Shown piece by piece: positions 9,771 to 19,920 of a DNA stretch of 64,000 nucleotides. The stretch is from contig CALIEI010000044.1 in the NCBI GenBank assembly GCA_938022165.1, positions 34,387 to 98,386 of the forward strand, read 5' to 3'. The notes beneath the pieces were generated by a model. The model searched no databases. It was given only the letters and a program-made list of their open reading frames with translations, and was not told the DNA's origin. This DNA comes from an uncultured Saprospiraceae bacterium (GTDB lineage Bacteria; Bacteroidota; Bacteroidia; Chitinophagales; Saprospiraceae). Each line of letters begins with the position of its first letter. Positions within the stretch are counted from its first letter, which is position 1. The translations under genes and the position numbers were made by a program.

Positions 9771-11099
9771 TCAACCTTCGCTCAAGGTCTCCGAAATTGG
9801 CGTACGAGATGCTTTGATCGCTGGAATAAGGGAAGCTATAAAACTCAATATTAAAAGAACCAATAATATCAGGTACTCTTCTTTGAGCCACAGCCATGGC
9901 GTGAATCTGTACTTGTAAGAAGCCTCCAACTCGCCACCTAGAATACCAACACCCAAGTGACCTAAGAGAATCCCTAACAAGTAACCCAATACGGCAAGGA
10001 TCAAGCCTTCGATAATAATCAATGCAAAGAGCGTCTTGCGAGACCCCCCCATGACTCTTAAGATAGCCAGCTCATATTTGCGACCACGCAGGGATGAAAA
10101 CAAAGAAATAAATAGACTGATCGCACTCACAAAAATAATTGCCGCCGCGAGCAAACGTAGCATATCGGTTCCCGAGCCCATCATGTCTCTTACCCTATTG
10201 ATCTGCCATGAAGGCTGCGCCGCCATGAGATCGGTCTGTTCATTTATCGCTCGCGGAAAATTGAGCGCCTGCACACCCCTGTTACGAAACTTGACCAGAA
10301 TAGAAGTAATCGCCTCCTCTGGGTGATCCAGCAAATTGAATGGCTTTGCTGCTGCATCTTCTATCACTGCATCGGCGTGATCATGATCGTGATCATGGCC
10401 CGCATGGTCATGATCGTCATGCTCTGCATCATGCCCTTCTCCATGCTCACCTTCCTCATGATCGTGCTCTTCATGATCGTGTACTGCCCAAATGGTTGGC
10501 GTATTGCATAGGATAAGTTGATCAGTGACAGTCTGATTGGGTTCTAAAATTCCAACTACCCTAAACTTCTGACCATGATCATGAATATTGATCCCATCAT
10601 CCACCAATCCATGCGAACTATAAAACTGATCTCCCAAATGTAAATGTGCACGATCGGCTACTAATGAACCAATGACCACCTCATAGTCTTGTCTCCATAT
10701 TCTACCTTTAGCGACTTTAGCATCATACAGATCAAGGAAGGTCGTATCTGTCCCTACGATCCTATACGCCTTATAGCTATCTCCCAAAGACAATGGTATA
10801 GCCTCCTTCACTACAGGATGCTTGGGATTGAAAAACGCACGGGTATCTTTGACAGGGATATTGCCGGTAGGTGCATCTATGTGATACATATTGCACAGTA
10901 TCATTTGCATCGGTGAGCCCTTTGCGCCTACTACCAAATCTATTCCCGCTAGATTTTTTTCAAAGTTTTGACTGACCTGAAAATTGATCAATAATAAAAA
11001 AACGACCAAGCCTACCCCTAAGCCAAACAGCAACAGATTGAGCAGCATACTCAGCGGTTTGCTTCTCAAATTTTTCCATGCTAGTTTTATTAGATTCAT
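9771..11099 (-). CDS. FtsX/MacB-like ABC transporter permease with His/Asp-rich extracytoplasmic insertion
   Basis: FtsX-type C-terminus (LLAAAIIFVSAISLFISLFSSLRGRKYELAILRVMGGSRKTL); HDHEEHDHEEGEHGEGHDAEHDDHDHAGHDHDHDHAD segment. Confidence 0.88.
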   Translation of the reverse strand: MNLIKLAWKNLRSKPLSMLLNLLLFGLGVGLVVFLLLINFQVSQNFEKNLAGIDLVVGAKGSPMQMILCNMYHIDAPTGNIPVKDTRAFFNPKHPVVKEAIPLSLGDSYKAYRIVGTDTTFLDLYDAKVAKGRIWRQDYEVVIGSLVADRAHLHLGDQFYSSHGLVDDGINIHDHGQKFRVVGILEPNQTVTDQLILCNTPTIWAVHDHEEHDHEEGEHGEGHDAEHDDHDHAGHDHDHDHADAVIEDAAAKPFNLLDHPEEAITSILVKFRNRGVQALNFPRAINEQTDLMAAQPSWQINRVRDMMGSGTDMLRLLAAAIIFVSAISLFISLFSSLRGRKYELAILRVMGGSRKTLFALIIIEGLILAVLGYLLGILLGHLGVGILGGELEASYKYRFTPWLWLKEEYLILLVLLILSFIASLIPAIKASRTPISETLSEG

Positions 11100-11731
11100 G
11101 CTTCTTCTAAAATAATTTTTTTATCAAATTCTTCTTTCAGTCTATTATCGTGTGTCACGATGACAAGTGTTGCATTATTTTCGCTTGCGGTTTGCTTGAG
11201 CAACTTGGTTACTTCAAAACAGTTTTTATCATCTAAGGCAGAAGTCGGCTCATCAGCAAAAATGACCGCTGGCTTGTTTATGATAGCGCGAGCGATAGAC
11301 ACTCTTTGTTTTTCTCCTTGACTTAATTGATGTGGATAAGCATTCAGCTTTGATCCTAAATTCAGCTTTGTAAGCACCTCTTCTATTCTTTGTATATTGA
11401 TGGGGTGCTTTGATAATTTTTGAGCGATCTCCAGATTTTCCGCAACAGTTAGTGCCGAAAGAAAATGAGGCACTTGAAAAACGATGCCAATATTTTTTCC
11501 TCTAAATGCATCAAGACTCGCCTCACTCAGTTTACTTATATCTTGATCTTGGATTTCTATACTTCCTGCTTGTGGAGAAAGCATTCCACTAAGCAGATGC
11601 AGCAAGGTTGTTTTACCTGTACCAGATGTGCCCAAGATAAGAGAATGCGCCCCTTGAGCAATCTCAATATTTGGAAAGCGCATCACTGCACCTCCTTTAT
11701 ATTGATATGTAAGATTGTTAGTAGTTATCAT
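11096..11731 (-). CDS. ABC transporter ATP-binding protein (LolD/MacB type)
   Basis: Walker A LGTSGTGKTTLL, signature LSQGEKQRVSIARAI, Walker B VIFADEPTSALD; overlaps permease gene by 4 bp. Confidence 0.95.
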   Translation of the reverse strand: MITTNNLTYQYKGGAVMRFPNIEIAQGAHSLILGTSGTGKTTLLHLLSGMLSPQAGSIEIQDQDISKLSEASLDAFRGKNIGIVFQVPHFLSALTVAENLEIAQKLSKHPINIQRIEEVLTKLNLGSKLNAYPHQLSQGEKQRVSIARAIINKPAVIFADEPTSALDDKNCFEVTKLLKQTASENNATLVIVTHDNRLKEEFDKKIILEEA

Positions 11732-11740
11732 AAATACGCC

Positions 11741-12649
11741 TTAGAGTATTGCTGCTCCAAATACACCAGCACTATCTCCAAGCTTGGGTTTTAAAAATTT
11801 TGTTCTTAGTACTGGATTGAACAAATGCTTTTGCACTTCTACTACACCTTGTGTATATAACAAGTCTATATTACCTAGCCCTCCTCCCAATACTATAGCA
11901 TCAGGATCCAAAATGTTGATTATTGCAGCAATTCCTTTCCCGAATTGGCTCACTAGCCGTTGCATCGTTTTTACCGCTGCATCGTCTCCTTCTTTAGCTA
12001 AGGCTACTATTTTTTGCATCCGCTCTTGCTTACCTGTGAGCGACTTGTAATACCGCTGCGAGCCTGGCCCGCTGATCACTGTCTCTACACAACCCAGCCT
12101 TCCACAGTAACACTCCCCTCCTGAAGCATCTAAGAAATTGTGCCCCCACTCACCGGCGATTCCATGTCTACCATACAAGGCCTTTCCATCTACTACTACT
12201 CCGCCACCGACTCCGGTGCCCATGATCACACCAAATACGACTTTAGCATCTGGCACTTCATCTTTCACTATACCGAATCTAGTCTCTGCTACAGCAAAAC
12301 AATTGGCATCATTAGCCATTCGCATTTCTAAACCTAGCATCGATTCTAAATCTTTTTTTAGATATTTTCCATTGAGCGATGTAGAATTACAATTTTTCAT
12401 AGTTTGAGTCTCAGGGTCTAATACCCCTGGCGTACCCATCCCAATAAAGGCTGGCTTTAGTCCCGTTTTGCTACTCATTTGATCAATCAAAGATTTGATC
12501 TGACCAAGTACATGCTCATATCCCCTATCCCCTTCTGTAGGAACTCGCATACGCTCAATGACGTCCAAATCATTGGCACCTTCCAAGATGACACCTTCGA
12601 TCTTTGTTCCTCCTAAGTCTATTCCCCATATGGGATTATTCTTTTCCAT
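11741..12649 (-). CDS. ROK family sugar kinase (glucokinase-like)
   Basis: WGIDLGGTKIEGVIL, GVIMGTGVGGGVVVDGK, GEWGHN, ROK Cys cluster CYCGRLGCVET. Confidence 0.92.
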   Translation of the reverse strand: MEKNNPIWGIDLGGTKIEGVILEGANDLDVIERMRVPTEGDRGYEHVLGQIKSLIDQMSSKTGLKPAFIGMGTPGVLDPETQTMKNCNSTSLNGKYLKKDLESMLGLEMRMANDANCFAVAETRFGIVKDEVPDAKVVFGVIMGTGVGGGVVVDGKALYGRHGIAGEWGHNFLDASGGECYCGRLGCVETVISGPGSQRYYKSLTGKQERMQKIVALAKEGDDAAVKTMQRLVSQFGKGIAAIINILDPDAIVLGGGLGNIDLLYTQGVVEVQKHLFNPVLRTKFLKPKLGDSAGVFGAAIL

Positions 12650-12736
12650 CTTTATTGTTGAGAAAATCTTTTAAATTGGTGTGCAAAATACACAAATAGC
12701 CCTATTGATTTAAAAAATAGGCTTTAAAATACAGAT

Positions 12737-13669
12737 ATGGAAAGCATTAGAGACCTGATGGATCAACAAAAGTCCAACGAATTGGCCGAAAAACGACTGG
12801 AATTCATATTGGACGAATTGGCAAAGAAGCAAAGAGAATTGGCTATGCTAGAATCCAAGATGTATAAAGAGCATGAGGATGTAGAAGCCTTAGAAAAGAT
12901 GAGCGTCAAGAGTGTGTTCCGCAAAATCTTGGGAGACAAGGAAGCCCAACTTGAAAAAGAGCGACAAGAATACCTCCATGCTTTTATGAAGTTTGAGGAA
13001 TACAAAAAGACGCTCGACATCCTTGAGTATGAGAAAGGAGTACTACAAGAGAAGGTCGCAAATGCTGTTAATATAAGTGAGCAAATCAAAAAAAAATTAG
13101 CCATTAGAAAAAAAGAAGTCATGCTCAATGGCAGCGCCTTGGGTAAAAAAATAACGGCTTTAGAGTCCGAAATAAATCGATTCTATTATGTACGCAAGGA
13201 GTGTTTAGAGGCCGTTGAAGTCGGTAAGAGCGCCATAGCAATCATGAATGAAATGATTAGGTCCCTAAATAATGCTCGAGGTTGGGGGAGCTTTGGTCGG
13301 GGTAGTCGAGGTAGCATGAGTCAAATGATAAGGATGACATCAGTAGACAAAGCCAAGAAACTATCGCATCAAGCCCAGCAACTCTTACGCGTATTCAGTA
13401 AGGAGCTTGCTGACATCAATGGGCAGCAAAATTTCAATTTTAGATTTGACTTTGGTGGCTTCGATTCATTTCTAAACATATTTTTTGACAACTTGATTTC
13501 CGATTGGGTTATCAATCAGAAGATCGTCACTGCGCAGAACAGCGTAGCCTCCACTCAAGCCAAGGTCAAGCGCATCGTCTCTTCACTTGAAGTGGATATA
13601 AAAAATGCGGAGGCCGAGGTCGTTCTTCGCGAGGAAAAAGTGAAGGAGCTCATCAAGGATTCTGTCTAG
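12737..13669 (+). CDS. Coiled-coil hypothetical protein
   Basis: 310 aa, long charged heptad-like N-terminal half. Confidence 0.65.
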   Translation: MESIRDLMDQQKSNELAEKRLEFILDELAKKQRELAMLESKMYKEHEDVEALEKMSVKSVFRKILGDKEAQLEKERQEYLHAFMKFEEYKKTLDILEYEKGVLQEKVANAVNISEQIKKKLAIRKKEVMLNGSALGKKITALESEINRFYYVRKECLEAVEVGKSAIAIMNEMIRSLNNARGWGSFGRGSRGSMSQMIRMTSVDKAKKLSHQAQQLLRVFSKELADINGQQNFNFRFDFGGFDSFLNIFFDNLISDWVINQKIVTAQNSVASTQAKVKRIVSSLEVDIKNAEAEVVLREEKVKELIKDSV

Positions 13670-13671
13670 AT

Positions 13672-13865
13672 ATTTTTTTGGGAGTGCCTCCATTTTTGCC
13701 AGCACTACCTGCTCTGCTAAAAAAATGGAGTCGTGCTATTCGTCACTTCGCATTCGCTGCGGACTCCCGGCTCTCCCACCAGGCTATAATACGGGAGTCT
13801 GCTGCACCCAAGAAAAATTGGGTTTGCATGACTACTATCACTCACTCGGCAGCGCGCCCAGCCAG
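13672..13865 (+). other. Dispersed structured intergenic element (copy E7, divergent)
   Basis: Starts TTTTTTTGGGAG right after a stop codon; contains GTCGTGCTATTCGTCACTTCGC, CCCAAGAAAAATTGGG hairpin and GACTACTATCACTCACTCGGC. Confidence 0.55.
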
Positions 13866-14046
13866 TTTAAACCTAGCCTTAACAATTCGCCTCTGTTTAG
13901 AGACATACAAATATGAAAAAATGTTATATATTTGTGAATTACAAGTTGAGTTAGCAATATTTCCCTCCTCCTACAGTTGATGAATGCAACAGGCATAGAC
14001 TATAGACTGTCTTTTGCATACAATTTTTAACATAAGAAATTTAATC

Positions 14047-14508
14047 ATGAAAATTTTCAAATTCACCATTTGGACTGTATTGGCTCTCACCTTCGTATGC
14101 TTCAGTTCTTGCAAATCGAAGAAGGGCACTACCGTAACAGCGCAAAAATCGGGAGTACAATTCACCAAAAGTGATAGCCTCACAGATGTATTGGAGAAAG
14201 CTGCTGCTGAAGACAAGTTAGTTTTTGTAGACTTCTACACTACTTGGTGCTTACCATGCCGCCTTATGGATGAGGATGTGTTTCCAGATCGCCGCCTTGG
14301 AGACTTCATGAATGAGAATTTTATCAACTATAAAGTAAACGCTGAAAAAGGAAACGGAGTCAATTTATCTACTCTATATAATATAAGCGCCTTCCCTACT
14401 TTATTATTTCTAGATCAAAACGGTAAAGTCTTAGAACGAAAACTAGGTGCGACTTACCAAAGAGAAATGTTTGCACTTGGAGAAGCAGCATTGGCAGGAG
14501 TACAGTAG
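14047..14508 (+). CDS. Thioredoxin-fold lipoprotein
   Basis: Lipobox CFSSCKS; FVDFYTTWCLPCRLMDEDVF WCxxC motif; start chosen at internal Met giving a proper signal peptide. Confidence 0.85.
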   Translation: MKIFKFTIWTVLALTFVCFSSCKSKKGTTVTAQKSGVQFTKSDSLTDVLEKAAAEDKLVFVDFYTTWCLPCRLMDEDVFPDRRLGDFMNENFINYKVNAEKGNGVNLSTLYNISAFPTLLFLDQNGKVLERKLGATYQREMFALGEAALAGVQ

Positions 14509-14558
14509 AATTGCTTGTAAAAAAATCAGCTATCTGATTAATATCTAAATTCGCCATT

Positions 14559-14996
14559 TTGAACGCTTACGAAAAGCACATCGATGTACGTTGGGCCGAC
14601 TGCGACGCTAATCGGCATGTGCGCCATTCAGCATATTACGACTATGGAGCACATAGTAGAATTAGGTTTTTCTCCGATCTAGGTTTTGATTCTAATGCCT
14701 TGTCAGTATTAAATCTGGGCCCAATACTTTTTAAAGAAGAGTGTTCCTTTATCAAAGAGCTTCGAGCAGAAGACAGCATCACAATTAACTTACTTAAAGG
14801 GGAGATCAACAATGACGCTTCTAGATGGGTCCTCCACCATGAGATATACAATCAAGACAATTTAAAATGTGCACATATCAGTATCAAAGGCGCATGGATA
14901 GACACCAGCAAAAGACGATTGGCTATACCACCTAGCGAACTGGCATTAGCATTGCATGATTTACCTAAAGGGAATTATTTTGTGTATGGGGAGTGA
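14559..14996 (+). CDS. Acyl-CoA thioesterase (4HBT/hotdog fold)
   Basis: VRWADCDANRHVRHSAYYDYGAHSRIRFF; non-ATG (TTG) start. Confidence 0.82.
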   Translation: MNAYEKHIDVRWADCDANRHVRHSAYYDYGAHSRIRFFSDLGFDSNALSVLNLGPILFKEECSFIKELRAEDSITINLLKGEINNDASRWVLHHEIYNQDNLKCAHISIKGAWIDTSKRRLAIPPSELALALHDLPKGNYFVYGE

Positions 14997-15083
14997 ATCT
15001 AACATTTAACTCTGTATAGGATTTAATTTATTTATCTGCGCAAAAACAGTCAAGCATTTCGTTGATTTGAACTACCTTGCATT

Positions 15084-17813
15084 ATGCAGGAATTAGCAAA
15101 CCTTATTGGATACTATCGTGATTGCTATGCTAGTGATCTTAAGTCTGTCAACCTCATAAATTTCTTTAACAAAGACGTTAATCATCAATTCACTTTCGAT
15201 TCTTTTGATCACTTAACTGGCAGTATAATTAATCACCCAATTAACTCTGAATGGGGTAAAACCGTAGATGAGGAACTCGCTATACACTCTAAAGAAAAAG
15301 AACTATTTACAGGTTCATTTTTCATTAAGGGGAAATTAAAACAGATTGGAAAAACGATTACTGCTTTTGCTCCATTATATTTACATGAAACGATTTTAAT
15401 TTTTGAAAATGGAGTCTACTATGTTTCTATTGATAAAGAAAGTCCAATTTTCAACCCTGCATTCATTGAACTTATAAAAACAGAGATTGAATTAGATTCT
15501 GAAACTGAAAAAAAACTGATCGATGCTCTCCCCATCGGAAAATTTGATTTTGAAGCCTTAATTAAAATAAAAGAATCCCTAAACACATTTATTCCTTCAC
15601 TTGACACTTCTTCAATTGATGCATTAATTAGTAATGAGCATGTAGAGAAAAATTTACAAAAATTAGCTGGAAGTAGATCAAGTGAACATCATTTTAAATT
15701 AATTACCGGATCTGCTATAGGGTTAACTAAAAAGTCCAAAGGTGCAAGAGGAATTATTCAAGAACTAGATATTATACATCAGGACCGCAAATTTCCAAAA
15801 CTACTCAGACACGTATTTGGAACTGAGTCTAGTAGACAAGTAGATATAAAAGCAAATGAAATATACACTCCTACTTCCTTGAGTCAAAATCAAACAGCTG
15901 CGATACACTCTCTGCAATCAAACGATACAACGCTAATAGTAGGACCTCCAGGCACAGGAAAAACGTTCACAATTTCAAATATAGCCGCACACTTAATAGG
16001 AGAAGGAAAATCGGCACTAATTGCTTGTAAAACTGCACAGGCATCTAGGGTTATTATCAATAAAATACAACAAGATTTAGGCATCAAAGGAAAGGCAATT
16101 AATGCTACCTCATTACGATACAAACGCAGTTTAATCAGCAAACTGGATAATGCAATTTACGGACTAAACATTGACGGCAAATTAGCATATAAGAAATCTG
16201 TTGCCAGAAAAGAGCTTAATTCAATTAAAAACAAGATCGATAAGCTAGTGAGTCAAATGATGGATTCAGAAAAAGATGAAATCAAATGGGGTGAGCTTTA
16301 TTTTTCAGATAAAAATAAATTCATCAAACTCTTTCAAAGTAAATGGATTGAATTTAAAAAAGGAAATAAACTAAATCTTAATAGCCTTGCAAAAGAAATA
16401 CACAGACTAGAAAGGCTAAAAAGAAAGAAGTCAAAACAATTCATTCTAAACTCTTCAGACAGTTCTTTAAGCAACTCTCTCCTAAAGAGTAGAAAAGATT
16501 TTATAACGCTCATAGAGGCATTGAATGAAAAAATTGGAAATATAATTCATTACAAATTTGAAACAATCAACTTTCAACTTATTCTCGAAGCGCTACCCAT
16601 ATGGATTTGCACTACAGAAAACTTGCATAACATTTTACCCCTCAAAGCGGAACTCTTTGATGTCGCAATAATTGATGAAGCAACTCAGTGCGATATAGCC
16701 AGTGCCATACCACTACTATACAGAGCGAAAAAAACAATTGTCGTTGGAGACCCCAAACAACTTAGACACGTCTCTTTTTTGTCTAAGGCACAAGAATCTA
16801 CACTCCAAAAAAAGAATAACTTAATTCAAAATCCACCACTATACAGAACCAATAGTATACTTGATGTAGTAAACCAAAATATAGCAAGTCAAAATCAAGT
16901 AGTCTTTTTGAATGAACACTTTCGAAGTGCCCCTTCCATTATTGATTTTTCTAACCAATATTTTTATGCCCAGTCATTAACCATCATGACTGACCTACCC
17001 TCTAGTAATGAACCAACAAATCATATATCAATAACACAAACAGAAGGTGAGAGAAACTCGAAGGGGATAAATGAAAAAGAAGCAGAATTCTTGTTCACAT
17101 ATATTTCTAAAATCATTACGTCCGAAAATAAATTAAATAAAAATTTCAAAAGTAGTTTCGGTATTCTTTCCCCTTTTAGAGCTCAAGTAGATCATATTAA
17201 AAAAACTATCCGCAATCAATTTAGCTCAGCACAAATAAAAGATCATCGAATTCTTATTGGCACACCATTTCATTTCCAAGGAGAAGAAAGAGACATTATG
17301 TGCATTTCATTTGCATTGGATGACAAAGCTCACCATTCTAGTTTCCAATACCTAAACAAGGAAGATGTATTTAATGTAAGTATTACAAGAGCAAGAAAAT
17401 CTCAAGTGGTTTTCACTTCTTTAAACTTTGAACAACTCGATCAAAAGTATTTGATCAGTAAGTATTTAAATAGCATTTCGAATCAATTACAAATAAATAA
17501 ACCAGAATTCACTCAGGATGACAACTTTATAAAAGAAGTGTCATTTTGGGTAAATGAAATATATCCTGAGGCAAAAGCAATGTCAAACTTCATGTTGGGT
17601 GGAATCGAAATAGATCTTGTAATCAGTATAGAAAGTAAAACATATTGCATCGATCTTATTGGCTACCCAGGCGATTTTGCGCCTATGTTTTCTCCTGAAA
17701 AAATAAAAATGCTACGCAGAATGAACTTAGACATTTTCTTTATCGCCTATAGCGATTGGAATTTAGATAAGAGTAAATGCGTTAGCGAACTGCGAAAATT
17801 TCTAGAACAATAA
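15084..17813 (+). CDS. Superfamily 1 (Upf1/Dna2-like) helicase with C-terminal nuclease-like domain
   Basis: Walker A IVGPPGTGKTFTIS; motif II VAIIDEATQCDIASAIPL; motif III VVGDPKQLRH; motif VI VSITRARKSQVVF; C-terminal GGIEIDLVISIESKTYCIDLIGYPG resembles degraded PD-(D/E)XK. Confidence 0.8.
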   Translation: MQELANLIGYYRDCYASDLKSVNLINFFNKDVNHQFTFDSFDHLTGSIINHPINSEWGKTVDEELAIHSKEKELFTGSFFIKGKLKQIGKTITAFAPLYLHETILIFENGVYYVSIDKESPIFNPAFIELIKTEIELDSETEKKLIDALPIGKFDFEALIKIKESLNTFIPSLDTSSIDALISNEHVEKNLQKLAGSRSSEHHFKLITGSAIGLTKKSKGARGIIQELDIIHQDRKFPKLLRHVFGTESSRQVDIKANEIYTPTSLSQNQTAAIHSLQSNDTTLIVGPPGTGKTFTISNIAAHLIGEGKSALIACKTAQASRVIINKIQQDLGIKGKAINATSLRYKRSLISKLDNAIYGLNIDGKLAYKKSVARKELNSIKNKIDKLVSQMMDSEKDEIKWGELYFSDKNKFIKLFQSKWIEFKKGNKLNLNSLAKEIHRLERLKRKKSKQFILNSSDSSLSNSLLKSRKDFITLIEALNEKIGNIIHYKFETINFQLILEALPIWICTTENLHNILPLKAELFDVAIIDEATQCDIASAIPLLYRAKKTIVVGDPKQLRHVSFLSKAQESTLQKKNNLIQNPPLYRTNSILDVVNQNIASQNQVVFLNEHFRSAPSIIDFSNQYFYAQSLTIMTDLPSSNEPTNHISITQTEGERNSKGINEKEAEFLFTYISKIITSENKLNKNFKSSFGILSPFRAQVDHIKKTIRNQFSSAQIKDHRILIGTPFHFQGEERDIMCISFALDDKAHHSSFQYLNKEDVFNVSITRARKSQVVFTSLNFEQLDQKYLISKYLNSISNQLQINKPEFTQDDNFIKEVSFWVNEIYPEAKAMSNFMLGGIEIDLVISIESKTYCIDLIGYPGDFAPMFSPEKIKMLRRMNLDIFFIAYSDWNLDKSKCVSELRKFLEQ

Positions 17814-17838
17814 CTCCATTTTAAGTGCTTACAAACAT

Positions 17839-18741
17839 TTACTTCCACCAGTCATAAAACTCAACAAAAGATTTGCGCCAAGTCAAATGCCAATGGCCTT
17901 CACCTTTAATCATAGTATAATCTAGATGTCGAGCATCTAGACCGAGTGCCTTGAATTTGTCATATATATTCTGAGCATGTTCAATCATAAAGTCTGTTTC
18001 TTTTTCTCCAACAGAAACAAAAATTCGTTTATTGTTGAGTTGGGCTTCATTTAGCTCCATAGCCATTAATCGATCATAGTCGACCCACATAGCGGGAGAC
18101 TGAATACAGGCTACGCCAAAAATATCAGGGTAGGCCATCATCATATAATAAGCCATCATACCAGATCGGGAAATACCTCCAATAGTCGTCGCAGCAGCAG
18201 ATGGGTCAGTCCGATAGTTTGCATCTATCCATGGTTTGAGTTCTGTTGCTACCCAAGTGGTGTATTTGTCACCATGTGCATCAGGATTATCTTCATTTAT
18301 CCATGGTGTATATTCAGCATCACGATTATCTGACTGCACAATTCCAACGACTATTGCTGAAGGGCCTCCATCTTTTGCTGCTTGATTAAACACTTCATCG
18401 ATCTCCCACTCTGGTCCCATGTTCTCAAGATCATTAAAGGACGATTCTCCATCCATCATATAGATGACAGGATAACGAGTCAAAGTATCTTGATCATAGC
18501 CCGGAGGTACATAAATATGAATGTCTCTTTTTTCTTCTTGGTACGTGATCAATATGGAATCTCGAAGAGAGGTAACCGTTGGTGATGAAGTGTCTTTGAG
18601 ATTTTGATAGTATGCGTCTCGGCGTTTTTGTTCTTTCTTAAAATTATAGTACCGGATTCCCCAATAGATGCCTACGCAACTAGAGATAATCCAGATGGCA
18701 AGAAGAATTTTCTTTAACATAGCTTTGGTTTTTAGCGGCAA
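17839..18741 (-). CDS. Esterase family protein (enterochelin esterase/Fes-like alpha/beta hydrolase)
   Basis: YPVIYMMDGESSFND, GGISRSGMMAYYMMMAYPDIFG nucleophile elbow, late His GEGHWHLTWR. Confidence 0.85.
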   Translation of the reverse strand: MPLKTKAMLKKILLAIWIISSCVGIYWGIRYYNFKKEQKRRDAYYQNLKDTSSPTVTSLRDSILITYQEEKRDIHIYVPPGYDQDTLTRYPVIYMMDGESSFNDLENMGPEWEIDEVFNQAAKDGGPSAIVVGIVQSDNRDAEYTPWINEDNPDAHGDKYTTWVATELKPWIDANYRTDPSAAATTIGGISRSGMMAYYMMMAYPDIFGVACIQSPAMWVDYDRLMAMELNEAQLNNKRIFVSVGEKETDFMIEHAQNIYDKFKALGLDARHLDYTMIKGEGHWHLTWRKSFVEFYDWWK

Positions 18742-18874
18742 AAATGAAACTCATGTAAAATAGAAAATAAATTCCTCTTTTAAGTTAAAAAAAGAACATA
18801 GAAACTATAGCTTATCCACTTTTCTTCAAAGTGAATTTTGCTTTTAAATTCTGATCTCCTTATATTTATTTATC

Positions 18875-19636
18875 ATGAAAGACCACAAAGACCTACACAA
18901 GCCAATCGAAAAAGTAAAACTAAAAGATCTGTCTCTAGATGACTCTAAGGCATATCATAAAGTTATTTGCCCTTCTTGCAAAGACTCAATAAACGTAGCC
19001 AATATAGAACTCAAAACAGAGATGGGAAAATGCAATTCTTGTAATGTGATTTTTTCTATCAGCGATGAGATAAAAAATGTAAAACAAGAGAAGGAAAAGC
19101 GACAAGAATTTTTGCGGCCTGACGGTATAGATTTATTCTTTTTTAAAGACGAGATGGACATCACCATTAGAGATCATATGGGCGGAGAAGAATGGGGTAT
19201 TCATCTTTTAGTACATGCTATCACAGGAGGATTGGCGCTTAATTATTTTGCAGCTGACAATCCACTATCTCCATACTTTGTCATTATTGCTGCTTTACTC
19301 AGCATTTATTTTATGTACAAAGCCGCTGTTTTCACCAAGAATAACAAAACCTTTATTGACATAAACAGCGAAACCTTAAATATAAAATCTAGACCTAAAA
19401 GAATCTTACGTCAGGACAAAACTTACTCTTCTAGTGATATTGATCAAGTGTACCTAAAGCATGACCCAAATGGAGGAGCTCATATACAAGTGGTGCTCAT
19501 CGTCAATCATATAGATGGTATAAAACATGAAAACTTATGTATAGTCAGCAATCTTGCGAAGGCAAAGTATCTAGAACAAGAAATTGAAAACTATCTAAAA
19601 ATTAAAGATCGCAAAGTTCCTGAAGCTACTCGATGA
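18875..19636 (+). CDS. Zinc-ribbon membrane protein, function unknown
   Basis: CPSC..CNSC pair plus two TM segments. Confidence 0.6.
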   Translation: MKDHKDLHKPIEKVKLKDLSLDDSKAYHKVICPSCKDSINVANIELKTEMGKCNSCNVIFSISDEIKNVKQEKEKRQEFLRPDGIDLFFFKDEMDITIRDHMGGEEWGIHLLVHAITGGLALNYFAADNPLSPYFVIIAALLSIYFMYKAAVFTKNNKTFIDINSETLNIKSRPKRILRQDKTYSSSDIDQVYLKHDPNGGAHIQVVLIVNHIDGIKHENLCIVSNLAKAKYLEQEIENYLKIKDRKVPEATR

Positions 19637-19677
19637 TTGAATGCTGCTTGCGAAAAAGATAAGCAGAAGTAAAAAAC

Positions 19678-19917
19678 TCACTCTACCAAATGCTCGATCA
19701 TCTCATCTGGATCTGTATCCAGCATGAGTTGTCTACACTTTGCACAATAGCTGATATGTCTGGTGATTTGCCTACGGTCATCTTGAGAAATTTCACTGCG
19801 TTTGTATGCCTTTATTTCACTGACAGTGATGTGCCGCAATATTGAAGAGGCATTCTTTATTTTTAGATAAACAACAACTGCAGTAGAAATAGTTAATAAA
19901 GCAAAAACGGTTAGCAT
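19678..19917 (-). CDS. Small membrane-anchored protein with CxxC motif
   Basis: 79 aa; N-terminal TM; HISYCAKCRQLML zinc-finger-like motif. Confidence 0.5.
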   Translation of the reverse strand: MLTVFALLTISTAVVVYLKIKNASSILRHITVSEIKAYKRSEISQDDRRQITRHISYCAKCRQLMLDTDPDEMIEHLVE

Positions 19918-19920
19918 AGG

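Noticed and set aside
13678-13980. ORFs 13678-13980 and 13725-13916
   Set aside because: Located in element E7; no domain signal.
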